Shown: positions 17,143 through 28,811 of the stretch, piece by piece
Numbering within the stretch: the stretch's first letter is position 1
Layout: each line of letters begins with the position of its first letter
Assembly: GCF_001938985.1 (NCBI RefSeq)
Contig: NZ_MKIN01000023.1
Coordinates: 244,055 to 308,054 of the forward strand
Source of the DNA: Gillisella taibaishanensis
Lineage (GTDB): Bacteria > Pseudomonadota > Alphaproteobacteria > Rhizobiales > Rhizobiaceae
Length of the DNA: 64,000 nt
Direction of reading: 5' to 3'
The notes under the pieces: generated by a model
The model's input: the letters and a program-made list of their open reading frames with translations, nothing else
What the model was told of the DNA's origin: nothing
Database searches by the model: none
Position numbers and translations under genes: made by a program

Positions 17143-18702
17143 ATGCGCTGCAAGATGATCCCGATGGCACCGGCACGGAACGGCACCCGGCAGACCGCAC
17201 GGCTGGTCGCAGGACAGCTGCGTCCGGGCGCCAGAGTCGGTACGGCCCTGCGGCTGAGCATTGGTTTTGCCGCGGCGCTGTCGCTATCCGGCTGCCAATC
17301 CATGTACGAGCAGTCCTACCAGCCCAATCTCTCGCCCTCGTCATCGCCGCAGATCGTCCAGGAAGTGCAAAAGGACGATCCTCGCGCCCAGATGGGCGCG
17401 CGCGAGCACCCGCGCATCGTGGCGAGCTATGGCGGCGAATATCATGACGAGAAGACCGAGCGGCTGGTGGCTAAAATCGCAGGCGCCTTGACGGTCGTTT
17501 CCGAAAATCCGCAGCAGTCCTACCGCATCACCATTCTCAATTCGCCTGCCATCAACGCCTTTGCGCTGCCGGGCGGCTATCTCTACGTCACGCGCGGCCT
17601 GCTGGCACTTGCCAATGATGCCTCCGAAGTTGCAGCCGTGCTGTCTCATGAGATGGCCCATGTCACCGCCAACCACGGCATCGAGCGGCAGCGGCGCGAA
17701 GAAGCCGAGGTGATTGCCAGCCGGGTTGTGGCCGAAGTGCTCTCCAGCGATCTCGCCGGCAAGCAGGCGCTCGCTCGCGGCAAGCTGCGGCTTGCAGCCT
17801 TCTCGCGCCAACAGGAGTTACAGGCCGATACGATCGGCGTGCGTACGCTTGGGGAAGCCGGCTACGACCCCTATGCGGCGGCGCGCTTCCTTGATTCCAT
17901 GGCCGCCTACCAGCATTACAGCTCCGCAGACCCCAATGCCGACCAGAGCATGGACTTCCTGTCCAGCCATCCGAGCACGCCGCAGCGGGTGGAACTTGCC
18001 CGCGATCACGCGCGTGCCTTCGGTCCCGACGGAACGACCGGCGACAAGGGCCGCGATTACTTCCTTGATGGCATTGACGGCATGCTCTACGGCGACAGCC
18101 CGCAAGAGGGCTATGTGCGCGGCCGCACCTTCCTGCATGGCGGGCTTGGCATCCGCTTCGATGTGCCGGATGGGTTCCAGATCGACAACAAGGTCGAGGC
18201 CGTCATGGCCACCGGCCCAGGCGATGTCGCTATCCGGTTCGATGGCGTGGCCGATACTCAAAACCGCAGCCTGACCAATTATATCTCAAGCGGCTGGGTA
18301 ACCGGCCTGGTGGCTGACAGCATCCGTGAGACCAAGATCAACGGCATGGAGGCGGCAACTGCGCGCGCCACTGCCGACCGCTGGGACTTCGATGTGACGG
18401 TCGTGCGTCTCGGCAACCAGATCTTCCGCTTCCTGACCGCTGTGCCCAAGGGTAGCGACCAGTTGGCGCCAACCGCAGATCTGCTGCGCGCGACTTTCCG
18501 GCGGATTACGCCCGAGGAAGCAAAAACGCTGAAGCCGCTGCGCGTGCGCGTGGTCACCGTCGCATCCGGCGATACGCTCGCCACCCTGTCTGCCCGAATG
18601 ATGGGCACCGACAGGAAGCTCGAACTGTTCAAGGTGCTGAACGCCATTCCCGCCGGGCAAACGCTCACGCCGGGAAGCCGGGTGAAGATCATCTCGGAAT
18701 GA
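17143..18702 (+). CDS. M48-family metalloprotease, lipoprotein with LysM-like C-terminus
   Basis: About 519 residues. A lipobox 'LSLSGC' about 50 residues in predicts a lipoprotein exported to the periplasm. The zinc protease motif 'HEMAHV' and the downstream glutamate segment 'RQQELQADTIGV' place it with BepA/YfgC-type M48 proteases, which act on outer-membrane proteins during assembly. A middle domain of unknown role follows. The C-terminal 50 residues 'VASGDTLATLSARM...PGSRVKI' resemble LysM and may bind peptidoglycan. The frame is open from 17056; I place the start at ATG 17143, with ATG 17155 or 17164 also possible. A direct repeat of TTATCCAAAT at 16990 and 17025 lies upstream. Confidence 0.85.
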   Translation: MRCKMIPMAPARNGTRQTARLVAGQLRPGARVGTALRLSIGFAAALSLSGCQSMYEQSYQPNLSPSSSPQIVQEVQKDDPRAQMGAREHPRIVASYGGEYHDEKTERLVAKIAGALTVVSENPQQSYRITILNSPAINAFALPGGYLYVTRGLLALANDASEVAAVLSHEMAHVTANHGIERQRREEAEVIASRVVAEVLSSDLAGKQALARGKLRLAAFSRQQELQADTIGVRTLGEAGYDPYAAARFLDSMAAYQHYSSADPNADQSMDFLSSHPSTPQRVELARDHARAFGPDGTTGDKGRDYFLDGIDGMLYGDSPQEGYVRGRTFLHGGLGIRFDVPDGFQIDNKVEAVMATGPGDVAIRFDGVADTQNRSLTNYISSGWVTGLVADSIRETKINGMEAATARATADRWDFDVTVVRLGNQIFRFLTAVPKGSDQLAPTADLLRATFRRITPEEAKTLKPLRVRVVTVASGDTLATLSARMMGTDRKLELFKVLNAIPAGQTLTPGSRVKIISE

Positions 18703-18730
18703 AAAAAGGCGGGAACGACCCGCCTTTAAA
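18703..18730 (+). terminator. Rho-independent terminator after the M48 protease gene
   Basis: An inverted repeat AAAGGCGGG/CCCGCCTTT with a 5-base loop begins just after the stop codon, followed by TTTAAA. With A-runs on the other side it may also end rpoH transcripts from the opposite strand. Confidence 0.8.
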
Positions 18731-18765
18731 CCAAATTCAGTTCTGAAATCGAAGCAAAGAAGTGC

Positions 18766-19623
18766 TCAGGCCACCATCTGCGGATTGGCCTGAACCAGTG
18801 CTACCTTCAGCTTTTCCATAGCACGGGTCTCGATCTGACGGACCCGTTCCTTGGAAATGCCGAGTTCGCAGCCAAGCTCTTCAAGGGTAGCACTATCCTC
18901 CGACAGGCGCCGGGCGCGGATGATGCGCGTTTCCCGCTCGTTGAGATGGCTCATAGCGCCGCGCAGCCAGTCTAGACGGCGTTCGGTATCGATCATGTCG
19001 GATACCTGCTCGTCCGGGGTCGGGTCGTCGCTGGCCAGCATGTCCAGCCGCTCCGCACCTTCTTCGCCATTGTTGGAAATCGGTGCCTGCAGCGACGTAT
19101 CATTGGACGAAAGACGGGCATCCATCGACTGGACATCGGCAAGGCTGACGCCAAGTGCAGTGGCAATTTCCTGATGAATGGCCTGATCGGTCAGCCGCTT
19201 GTCACCTTGGGCAAGTTTGGCACGCAGGCGACGCAGATTGAAAAACAGCGCCTTCTGCGAAGAACTCGTCCCGCCGCGAACGATAGACCAGTTCCGCAAG
19301 ATGTAATCCTGCATGGAAGCTCGGATCCACCAGCCGGCATAGGTTGAAAAACGCACTTCCCTGGTCGGCTCGAACCTTGCCGCAGCTTCCAGCAGCCCTA
19401 TATACCCTTCTTGGATGAGGTCACCGAGCGGCAGGCCAAATCCTCGAAACTTCGATGCCATGGCGATGACCAGACGCATATGGGCATGGGCAATACGGTT
19501 GCGAGCGGCCTGGTCGTTGCTGTGTTTCCAGCGCACCGCCAGGTCGTGTTCTTCCTGGCGCTCCAGATAAGGCGCTGCCATTGCAATCCGGATAAGCTTC
19601 TTGTCGGCTTGTAGGGAATTCAT
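18766..19623 (-). CDS. rpoH: RNA polymerase sigma factor RpoH, RpoH2 type
   Basis: A 285-residue sigma-32 family factor. Region 2 shows 'LVIAMASKFRGFGLPLGDLIQEGYIGLLEAAARFEP' and 'FSTYAGWWIRASMQDYILRNWSIV'. The RpoH-box area reads 'SSSQKALFFNLRRLRAK'. Region 4 ends with 'LEELGCELGISKERVRQIETRAM'. ATG 19623 has GGAGG eight bases upstream. Rhizobia usually carry two RpoH proteins; the EcfG-type promoter found upstream fits the RpoH2 member, which serves general and oxidative or heat stress. It is divergent from htpG, a heat-shock chaperone gene. Confidence 0.9.
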   Translation of the reverse strand: MNSLQADKKLIRIAMAAPYLERQEEHDLAVRWKHSNDQAARNRIAHAHMRLVIAMASKFRGFGLPLGDLIQEGYIGLLEAAARFEPTREVRFSTYAGWWIRASMQDYILRNWSIVRGGTSSSQKALFFNLRRLRAKLAQGDKRLTDQAIHQEIATALGVSLADVQSMDARLSSNDTSLQAPISNNGEEGAERLDMLASDDPTPDEQVSDMIDTERRLDWLRGAMSHLNERETRIIRARRLSEDSATLEELGCELGISKERVRQIETRAMEKLKVALVQANPQMVA

Positions 19624-19797
19624 CACAACCTCCATGTGCGCGACCGAAGATCGCGGCCGAGAGAAATTCAACGTTTGAAACCATGACAATAACTGTTTCA
19701 ATCTTTTACGCTGGCACTTGCCAAACGGATCACTGCGCTCCATTTCTGATGTAGAGCTCGCTAATGTGATGGCGTTCGTCTATGCCGACCCGCGTTC

Positions 19798-19822
19798 AAC
19801 GGGCTAAAGTGAAATTTGTTCC
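19798..19822 (-). promoter_or_regulatory. EcfG-type promoter upstream of rpoH2
   Basis: On the minus strand GGAAC (19818-19822) and CGTT (19798-19801) are separated by 16 bases, an exact match to the alphaproteobacterial general-stress consensus GGAAC-N16/17-cGTT. It lies about 175 bp before rpoH. In Sinorhizobium rpoH2 is controlled by the EcfG sigma RpoE2, so the assignment agrees with known biology. The rest of the 455-bp interval to htpG holds no gene. Confidence 0.75.
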
Positions 19823-20078
19823 GTCGGTGACGTGGACAATCTGTTAAGTGCGCCCTATAGGCGCCGATTATTGTTTCTTCTGAAAATTTGCTGGCACCCG
19901 CAGGCGTCCACGCGATTGGGCCTTGAATTTCCTCTGATCTTTCGCCACCTCTGGCGCGCTGCGGGCAGCTGGTGCAACCGTGCCGGACGTCCGCGAAACT
20001 TATCAACTGCAGGGCCTATTCTCGAGAATAAACGGCTCAGCGCGGCCCGCAGTGTTTGAGCGATACGGGGAAGATACA

Positions 20079-22010
20079 ATGTCGACAGAACCCGCCGAAA
20101 AATCGGCCACGACCACCGCAGAACAGCATGTGTTCGAAGCCGATGTGGCCCGTCTTCTGCATATGATGGTACACTCGGTCTACTCGGATAAGGACGTGTT
20201 CCTACGGGAACTGGTGTCGAATGCCGCCGATGCCTGCGAGAAGCTGCGCTACGAAGCCATCACCACGCCAGGCCTGCTGGCGGAGGATCCGGATCCGCGC
20301 ATCCGGCTGCTGCTGGACGCCGAACAGCGGCAACTGATCGTCGAAGATAACGGTATCGGCATGAGCCGCGGGGAGCTGGTCGAGGCGCTCGGTACGATTG
20401 CCCGTTCCGGCACCCGCGCCTTCATGGAAAAGATCGAAGCCAGCAAGGCGCAGGAGGAGGGTGCGAACGGTGGTGCGCAGCTCATCGGCCAGTTCGGCGT
20501 CGGCTTCTATTCCTGCTTCATGGTCGCCGATCGCGTCGATGTCGCCACCCGTCGCGCCGGCGAAGCGCAGGCCTGGATGTGGTCCTCCGACGGCAAGGGC
20601 AGCTACTCGATCAGCGAATTGGATGCAGCCAGCGCACCCGCGCGGGGCACCCGCATCACCCTGCATCTGATGGAAGAGGCAAAGGATTATACCTCGCGCC
20701 ATCAGGTCGAGCGGATCGTCAAGCAGCAGTCCGGCCATGTTCCCGTTCCGATTTCGCTGATCGAAAAACCAGGCGCAGAACCGGTGAACATCACCGATGG
20801 GTCGGCGCTCTGGACCCGCTCCAAATCCGAGATCAGCAAGGAAGACTACGCCGATTTCTATCGCGGCATCTCCGGGCAGTATGACGAGCCGGCCCTGACG
20901 GTGCATTTCCACGCCGAAGGCCGGCATGATTACCGCACGCTGGCCTTTGTACCCGGCACACCGCCGTTCGACCTGTTCGATCCTGATCGCAAGGGTCGCA
21001 TCAAGCTCTACGTAAAGCGCGTGTTCATTACCGACGATGCCGAGCTTCTGCCGCGCTATCTGCGCTTCGTGCGTGGCCTGGTCGACACAGCCGATCTGCC
21101 GCTCAACGTATCGCGGGAAATGATCCAGGAAAGCCCGATCCTGTCAGCCATTCGCAAGGGCGTCACCAACCGCGTCCTGACTGCGCTTGAGAAGCTGGCC
21201 GAGAGCGAGCCGGAAACCTATCTGACGGTCTGGCAGAATTTCGGCGCCGTGCTAAAAGAAGGGATTTACGAGGATTTCGAGCGGCGCAGCCAGTTGCTCG
21301 GCCTTGCCCGCTTCCGGACCACGACGTCAGGTGAAGACCTGCGCAGCCTGGCCGACTACGTTAAGGACATGAAGCCGGAACAGGATACGATCTATTACCT
21401 GACCGGCAGCAGCCTGGAGCAGATCAAGGCGTCGCCGCAGCTGGAAGGGTTCCGCGCTCGCGGTATCGAGGTGCTGCTGCTATCCGATCAGGTCGACAGT
21501 TTCTGGGTGATGAATGCCCCTGATTTCGAGGGCAAGACGCTGAAGTCCGTCAGCCAGGGTGCCGCCGATCTGGCCAAATTTGCCAAGCCGGACGGCGCAT
21601 CCAAGGATGGTGAAGACAAGCCGGAAGAGGCAAAGGCCGATATTGCCGCCTTCCTGGTGCTTGCCAAGGAAGAGTTGAAGGATGACGTTGCCGACGTACG
21701 AGCCTCCGACCGGTTGACGGAAAGCCCCGTTTGCCTGGTCGCGGCAGAAACCGGCTACGACCGGCAGCTGGAGAAGATCCTGGCAGGAGCCGGCCAGTTG
21801 GCATCTACGTCTAAGCCGGTGCTCGAACTGAATGCGGACCATGCCCTGGTTAAGGCCATGGCCCACGCAAAGCATGCGCCTGCCCTGCAGAACGATGCCA
21901 TTCACCTGCTCTACGACCAGGCACGCATCCTTGATGGCGAAAAGCCAGCCGATGCTCGCGCCTTTGCCGAACGCATGGGCCGGCTGCTTGAAAAAGCACT
22001 CGGCGCCTGA
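20079..22010 (+). CDS. htpG: Molecular chaperone HtpG (Hsp90)
   Basis: A 643-residue bacterial Hsp90 that helps client proteins fold under stress. The GHKL ATPase domain is clear: 'ELVSNAADACEKLRYEA', 'DNGIGM', 'GTIARSGTRAF' and 'QFGVGFYSCFMVAD'. The middle domain has 'LYVKRVFITDD' and 'VDTADLPLNVSREMIQESPIL'. The C-terminal dimerisation domain follows. ATG 20079 is preceded by GGGGAAG and gives the normal N-terminus; the frame is open further upstream but unlike the family. Confidence 0.95.
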   Translation: MSTEPAEKSATTTAEQHVFEADVARLLHMMVHSVYSDKDVFLRELVSNAADACEKLRYEAITTPGLLAEDPDPRIRLLLDAEQRQLIVEDNGIGMSRGELVEALGTIARSGTRAFMEKIEASKAQEEGANGGAQLIGQFGVGFYSCFMVADRVDVATRRAGEAQAWMWSSDGKGSYSISELDAASAPARGTRITLHLMEEAKDYTSRHQVERIVKQQSGHVPVPISLIEKPGAEPVNITDGSALWTRSKSEISKEDYADFYRGISGQYDEPALTVHFHAEGRHDYRTLAFVPGTPPFDLFDPDRKGRIKLYVKRVFITDDAELLPRYLRFVRGLVDTADLPLNVSREMIQESPILSAIRKGVTNRVLTALEKLAESEPETYLTVWQNFGAVLKEGIYEDFERRSQLLGLARFRTTTSGEDLRSLADYVKDMKPEQDTIYYLTGSSLEQIKASPQLEGFRARGIEVLLLSDQVDSFWVMNAPDFEGKTLKSVSQGAADLAKFAKPDGASKDGEDKPEEAKADIAAFLVLAKEELKDDVADVRASDRLTESPVCLVAAETGYDRQLEKILAGAGQLASTSKPVLELNADHALVKAMAHAKHAPALQNDAIHLLYDQARILDGEKPADARAFAERMGRLLEKALGA

Positions 22011-22033
22011 CAAGCGGCAGATATAGGCATCAC

Positions 22034-22073
22034 AAAAAAGGCCCGGCCTGCGTGAGCAAGCCGGGCCTTTTTC
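22034..22073 (+). terminator. Bidirectional terminator between htpG and bfr
   Basis: AAAAAAGGCCCGGC pairs with GCCGGGCCTTTTT around a loop of about 13 bases. A-run and T-run flank both sides, so the hairpin can serve htpG on the plus strand and bfr on the minus strand. Confidence 0.9.
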
Positions 22074-22086
22074 AATTGAGCTTGAA

Positions 22087-22572
22087 TTATTCTACAGCGT
22101 CGGCGGAGTCAGCATTGAGCTGACCGTATTTCTCGGCGCCGAGCTTGGAGAACAGCTCGAGCTGTGTTTCGAGGAAGTCGATATGACCTTCCTCATCCAT
22201 CAGCAGTTGTTCGAACAGCTTCATGCTGACGTAATCACCAGCCTGATAACAGATGTCACGGGATTCCTTGTAGGCCGCGCGGGCGTCGTATTCGCCAGCC
22301 AAGTCGGCTTCCAGCACTTCCTTGACATTCTGACCGATACGCAGCGGTGCGAGCGTCTGCAGGTTCGGATGACCTTCCAGGAAGATAATGCGCGCGACGA
22401 GCTTGTCGGCGTGCTGCATTTCCTCGATTGATTCTGCCCGTTCCTTCTTGGCGAGCTTGGTGTAGCCCCAGTCTTCTAGAAGACGGTAATGCAGCCAATA
22501 CTGATTTACGGCGCCCAGTTCCAGGAACAGAGCCTGGTTCAAACGTTCAATTACTTTTGCATCGCCCTTCAT
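22087..22572 (-). CDS. bfr: Bacterioferritin
   Basis: A 161-residue haem-containing ferritin that oxidises and stores iron in a 24-subunit shell. All ferroxidase ligands are present at the standard positions: Glu18, Glu51, His54, Glu94, Glu127, His130. The haem ligand Met52 is also present. ATG 22572 gives the exact family numbering, so the 11-codon upstream extension of the frame is rejected. The bacterioferritin-associated ferredoxin gene lies 325 bp upstream on the same strand. Confidence 0.95.
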   Translation of the reverse strand: MKGDAKVIERLNQALFLELGAVNQYWLHYRLLEDWGYTKLAKKERAESIEEMQHADKLVARIIFLEGHPNLQTLAPLRIGQNVKEVLEADLAGEYDARAAYKESRDICYQAGDYVSMKLFEQLLMDEEGHIDFLETQLELFSKLGAEKYGQLNADSADAVE

Positions 22573-22772
22573 GGCAAAACCCCTATTTTCAAAAAACTCG
22601 CCCACATGACCGCGCCGCCATCGGTGCCTGATCGTGAGTAACGTGTCACAGTTTACAGCACGCGGCGTCTCGCGCCAGCGATTTGCCGAGGCGCCGATAA
22701 AAGCAGGATTGGGTCATCAAGTCGAGAGTATTTTTTAGAATGATTCCAAAAACTCGGATCACGCATGCATGC

Positions 22773-22798
22773 AAAAACCCCGCTCAATGGCGGGGTTG
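22773..22798 (-). terminator. Terminator downstream of bfd
   Basis: On the minus strand AACCCCGC pairs with GCGGGGTT and is followed by TTTTT. It lies about 100 bp after the bfd stop and separates bfd from bfr. Confidence 0.75.
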
Positions 22799-22897
22799 GC
22801 AACAGATCAGCGTGATAGATGAAAAAGACAACCGCTTGAAAGGCTGAGGATATTTACGCTAAGCGCGACAAATATTCCCATGCAACCAGCGCCAATG

Positions 22898-23230
22898 TCA
22901 TGCGGTACGGTTGACGCGATTGCGACGCTCGATCAACTCGTTCTTCTGTTCTTCCTGGAAACGCTTCAGGCGCTCCATGAAATCGACGACCTTTTCATCG
23001 TCGCTGGCGCGCTTGGCGTGGAAGGCCTGGGTTGTGGAAACGATAATATCAACGACGTTCGGGAAACAGCCGCAGCAACGGCCGCGCTTTTCCATCGCAT
23101 GATAGACTTTTGCAGGCACGATCAGCTGCCAACAGTCTTCTTCCAGGAAGGCCGTGATCGTGTCGCGGATTTCCTGTTCGGTGATGAAATTACAGCTGCA
23201 TACCAACATCGGCTTCAGTCCGTCAAACAT
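22898..23230 (-). CDS. bfd: Bacterioferritin-associated ferredoxin-like protein
   Basis: A 110-residue protein with the [2Fe-2S] Bfd-like pattern: two cysteines in 'VCSCNFITEQEIRD' and further cysteines in 'RGRCCGCFPNVVDII'. Bfd passes electrons to bacterioferritin to release stored iron. The C-terminal 45 residues form a charged helix not found in the short E. coli Bfd. Starts at GTG 23239, ATG 23230 or ATG 23209 are possible; 23230 is a compromise because no site has a strong ribosome binding sequence. Confidence 0.85.
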   Translation of the reverse strand: MFDGLKPMLVCSCNFITEQEIRDTITAFLEEDCWQLIVPAKVYHAMEKRGRCCGCFPNVVDIIVSTTQAFHAKRASDDEKVVDFMERLKRFQEEQKNELIERRNRVNRTA

Positions 23231-23261
23231 GACATTCACTGTCTCGTTTTATGGCTAAACA

Positions 23262-23277
23262 AGACAGGCTCTGTCAA
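23262..23277 (-). promoter_or_regulatory. bfd promoter -35 element with possible iron-responsive operator
   Basis: On the minus strand a perfect TTGACA (-35) begins an inverted repeat GACAG-AGC-CTGTC. The sequence TGA-N9-TCT differs by one base from the rhizobial iron-responsive operator TGA-N9-TCA bound by RirA. Position over the -35 fits repression under iron-rich conditions. This is inference from a near match. Confidence 0.35.
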
Positions 23278-23341
23278 GAAAAAAGCTGAAGATCACGCGG
23301 ATGTGGGGTCACGACCGTTCAAAAATATGACCAGCCTCTGA

Positions 23342-23824
23342 TCAGGACCGGTGATAAGGGTGGCCGGAAAGAATCGTGACGGCTCGGTAGAGCTGCTCGG
23401 CGAGCATAATCCGCACCATCTGGTGCGGCCAGGTCATACGGCCGAGATTGAGGTTGAGATCGGCACGATCGCGGAAATCAGGATCGAGCCCGTCGGCACC
23501 GCCGATGACGATCACCATGTCACGCCGCCCGCGATCCTTGTGGTCACCGAGATAGGTGGCGAATTCCTGGCTGTCCCAGCTCTTGCCGCGCTCATCGAGC
23601 GCGATCACCAGGGGATTGTCAGGCATGGCCTTTTCGATTTGCGCCGCCTCTTCACGCTTGCGGGTCGCCGCGTTGGAGGCCCGACTCTCGGTGAGTTCGC
23701 TGACGCGCGCAAATTCCAATCCGCTCGCCGGCCCTGCCTTGGCGAAACGGTCCAGATAGCGGGACACGAGATCTTTTTCAGGCCCGGCTTTCAACCGGCC
23801 GACGGCAATGATGCCTATCCGCAT
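23342..23824 (-). CDS. rlmH: 23S rRNA pseudouridine-1915 N3-methyltransferase
   Basis: A 160-residue SPOUT methyltransferase that modifies helix 69 of 23S rRNA. Family segments are 'MRIGIIAVGRLKAGPEKDL', 'LDERGKSWDSQEFA', the SAM-binding 'VIGGADGLD', and the trefoil-knot end 'MTWPHQMVRIMLAEQLYRA'. ATG 23824 is the family start; the frame is open 14 codons upstream. It is the last gene of the obg-to-rlmH string. Confidence 0.93.
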   Translation of the reverse strand: MRIGIIAVGRLKAGPEKDLVSRYLDRFAKAGPASGLEFARVSELTESRASNAATRKREEAAQIEKAMPDNPLVIALDERGKSWDSQEFATYLGDHKDRGRRDMVIVIGGADGLDPDFRDRADLNLNLGRMTWPHQMVRIMLAEQLYRAVTILSGHPYHRS

Positions 23825-24054
23825 CCCAATCCTCTTTAGGGTCCTGAAGCGAAGCGCACAAAACAAGCTTGCCGCAGCGACGAGTGCTGCCAGCTATAGT
23901 GCCAAAGTCTTGCACGCCCAAAATCGGCAATGCCAATCAGGGCTCAGACCCGCTTTTAGTCGACACATCGGCCTTCCTGCATCCGTTCGGACGCAAGTGC
24001 TGTTCGTGTCGTGTTTGACATGATCGAGGCCGCCTTATGGTGGCTCGAACTCTG

Positions 24055-24468
24055 TCAGTGCAGGCGGCTTTCCTCGATATCCGGCGCGGCCCACATCTTT
24101 TCGATGTTGTAGAACTCGCGGATTTCGGGGCGGAAGACGTGCACGATGATGTCTCCGGCGTCGATCAACACCCAGTCGCCGGTCTCGAGGCCTTCTACGC
24201 GCGGTGCGCCAAGACCTTCATCCTTAAGATCGGAAACGAGATGTTCGCAGATCGCCACGACATGACGGGAAGAGCGACCGGACACGACCACCATGTAGTC
24301 GCCCAGCGCGGATTTCCCAGCGATGTCGATAGAGACGATATCTTCTGCTTTCGAGTCCTCAAGGCTCGTGAGGACCAGCTCAAGCGCGCGGGCTGCGGCA
24401 TCGACGCCACGTTCCGGGCTTTTCGGGATCGCGATGGAGACGCGGCCCTTGGTGTGTACTGTTGTCAG
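24055..24468 (-). CDS. rsfS: Ribosome silencing factor RsfS, likely CTG start
   Basis: RsfS binds protein L14 on the 50S subunit and blocks subunit joining when nutrients are low. The family core is visible as 'ALELVLTSLEDSKAEDIVSIDI', then 'GKSALGDYMVVVSGRSSRHV', 'GDWVLIDAGDIIVHVF' and 'YNIEKMW'. The only ATG in frame is at 24294, inside the conserved domain. Between the upstream stop and that codon there is no ATG, GTG or TTG. The best start is CTG at 24468, six bases after AAAGGA, giving 137 residues beginning '(L)TTVHTKGRVSIAIPKSPERG'. Confidence 0.85.
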   Translation of the reverse strand: MTTVHTKGRVSIAIPKSPERGVDAAARALELVLTSLEDSKAEDIVSIDIAGKSALGDYMVVVSGRSSRHVVAICEHLVSDLKDEGLGAPRVEGLETGDWVLIDAGDIIVHVFRPEIREFYNIEKMWAAPDIEESRLH

Positions 24469-24552
24469 AGTTTGTCCTTTCCGTGAGTAACAGCACGAAG
24501 CGACTCAGTGACAACCATTGCCACTGGTCACTGTTAAGGTGGCATCGAATAG

Positions 24553-25146
24553 TTAATCTTTCAAGACGGGGACCTTGCGAAGCGCCGTGGAGCTCAAGGT
24601 GGAGCGCGGCCCATGAATGAAGGTCCAGGCCGGCGCCTGTCGGCGCCAAAGCACGCCGGCATCGCTTTCATCGACACGTGCAAAATCGAACCGCTGGGCC
24701 ATCTTCGACGAAAGGTAAGCGAGTGTTGCGCCGGGACGATCAATCACCGCGATCGGGAAGGTCATGGCGATTTTCTGCCAGTTCTGCCAGTGATGGAACG
24801 AGCGCAGGTTGTCGGCGCCCATGATCCAGATGAAATGCACATGCGGATTGAGCCGCTTCACATATTCAAGCGTATGAGCGGTATAACTGTTTCCAAGCCC
24901 GACCTCAAAGGCTGTCACCTTCAGTCGCGGATCTTCGGCCATGGCCTCGCACAGCGCCAATCGCTCGGCAAGTGGCGCCAACTGGCTACGGCTCTTCAGG
25001 GGATTCCCCGGGGTTACCATCCACCAGAGCTGGTCGAGCCCGAGCCGGCGCAAGGCGATTTCCGCCACCAGCACATGTCCCTGGTGCGGGGGATTGAACG
25101 ATCCGCCAAACAGGCCGACCACCATGCCGCGCTCCGTGTGCGGCAT
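24553..25146 (-). CDS. nadD: Nicotinate-nucleotide adenylyltransferase
   Basis: A protein of about 197 residues that adenylates nicotinate mononucleotide in NAD synthesis. The nucleotidyltransferase motif 'GGSFNPPHQGH', the central 'WIMGADNLRSFHHWQNW', and the C-terminal 'GPRSTLSSTALR' are intact. The start is uncertain: ATG 25146 ('MPHTERGMVVG') is used, ATG 25125 has a better GGAG, and ATG 25233 would overlap proA by 26 bp. Part of the proB-proA-nadD-rsfS-rlmH string. Confidence 0.9.
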   Translation of the reverse strand: MPHTERGMVVGLFGGSFNPPHQGHVLVAEIALRRLGLDQLWWMVTPGNPLKSRSQLAPLAERLALCEAMAEDPRLKVTAFEVGLGNSYTAHTLEYVKRLNPHVHFIWIMGADNLRSFHHWQNWQKIAMTFPIAVIDRPGATLAYLSSKMAQRFDFARVDESDAGVLWRRQAPAWTFIHGPRSTLSSTALRKVPVLKD

Positions 25147-25207
25147 ACGCAGGTAACGTCCCGCCACATCAGGGTGGGTCACATCCTCGGTCACGGCATG
25201 GTCCACA

Positions 25208-26483
25208 TCAGGGCCTGATCTGCCCGGTGCCATGCACGCGGTACTTGAATGAGGTCAATTGCTCGACCCCAACGGGACCGCGCGCGTGCATTTTGCCAGT
25301 CGCGATGCCGATTTCTCCTCCCATGCCGAATTCACCGCCATCGGCAAACTGTGTCGAGGCATTGTGGACCAGGATGGCCGAGTCGATCTCGTTGAAGAAC
25401 CGCTCGACCACTTCAGGGTCTTCGGCAATGACAGCTTCGGTGTGATTGGAGGAATAGCGGGCGATATGATCGATCGCCCCGCCGATCCCGTCGACGACGG
25501 CCACGGAAATGATCGCATCGAGATATTCCGTGCGCCAATCCTCATCCACCGCCGGCTTAAAGCCCGGAAACACCTTCAGCACTGTCGCAGACGCACGGAT
25601 TTCGCAGCCGGCTTCAGTCAGCGCTTCCAGGATAGGCATCAGATGGCTGCCGATAGCGGCACTGTCGATCAGCAGCGTCTCCGCTGAGCCGCAAATGCCG
25701 GTACGGCGCATCTTGGCATTGACGACAATGCGCTTGGCCATGTCGAGATCGGACGAACCATCGACATAGACGTGGCAAATCCCTTCCAGATGCGAGAACA
25801 CAGGCACCCGCGCATCCGCCTGAACGCGCGCAACCAGGCTCTTGCCGCCGCGCGGCACGATCACGTCAATGCTGCCGTTTAACCCGGTCAGCATAGCGCC
25901 AACAGCCGCCCGATCCGTGACCGGCACCAGTTGAATAGCCTCTTGCGGCAGTCCAGCCGCTTTCAAACCCTCCACAAGGCAGGTGTGAATTGCGCGCGAC
26001 GAATGCACCGAATCTGAACCGCCGCGCAGAATGACGGCATTGCCGGATTTGAGGCAAAGCGCACCGGCATCGGCCGTCACATTGGGGCGGCTTTCGTAGA
26101 TCACTCCGATGACGCCGAGCGGCGTGCGCACCCGCTCGATCTTCAAACCGTTAGGACGATCCCAAGCATCGATAACATCGCCAACCGGATCTTTCAGCGC
26201 CGCCACCTCGCGCAAGCCCTGGGCCATGCCGTCTACGCGCGCGTCGTTGAGCGTCAAACGGTCGACCAGGGAAGAGCTCAAGCCAGCCTCGGCAGCAGCC
26301 TTCAGGTCGATGGCGTTGGCGGCCAAGATCTCGGCCTTCCGCTCGATGATCGCCTGCGCCATCGCAAGAAGGGCAGCGTTCTTCTGCTGCGTCGACGCCA
26401 CGGCAAGCGGTCGCGCCGCGGCCTTGGCCTTGGCGCCGATTTCCAGCATCAACGCTTCGATACCATTCGCTTTGGCAACCGCA

Positions 26484-26491
<8 letters not shown>
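25208..26491 (-). CDS. proA: Gamma-glutamyl phosphate reductase
   Basis: A 427-residue NADPH-dependent reductase for the second step of proline synthesis, of the aldehyde dehydrogenase fold. The catalytic cysteine lies in '[14 protein letters not shown]'. Other family segments are '[21 protein letters not shown]', '[15 protein letters not shown]' and the C-terminal '[25 protein letters not shown]'. It overlaps the end of proB by eight bases, implying coupled translation. Confidence 0.95.
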
Positions 26492-28777
<2,286 letters not shown>

Positions 28778-28811
28778 TTATCGCCGCTTGACGCGGAGGT
28801 CAAAGAGTATC

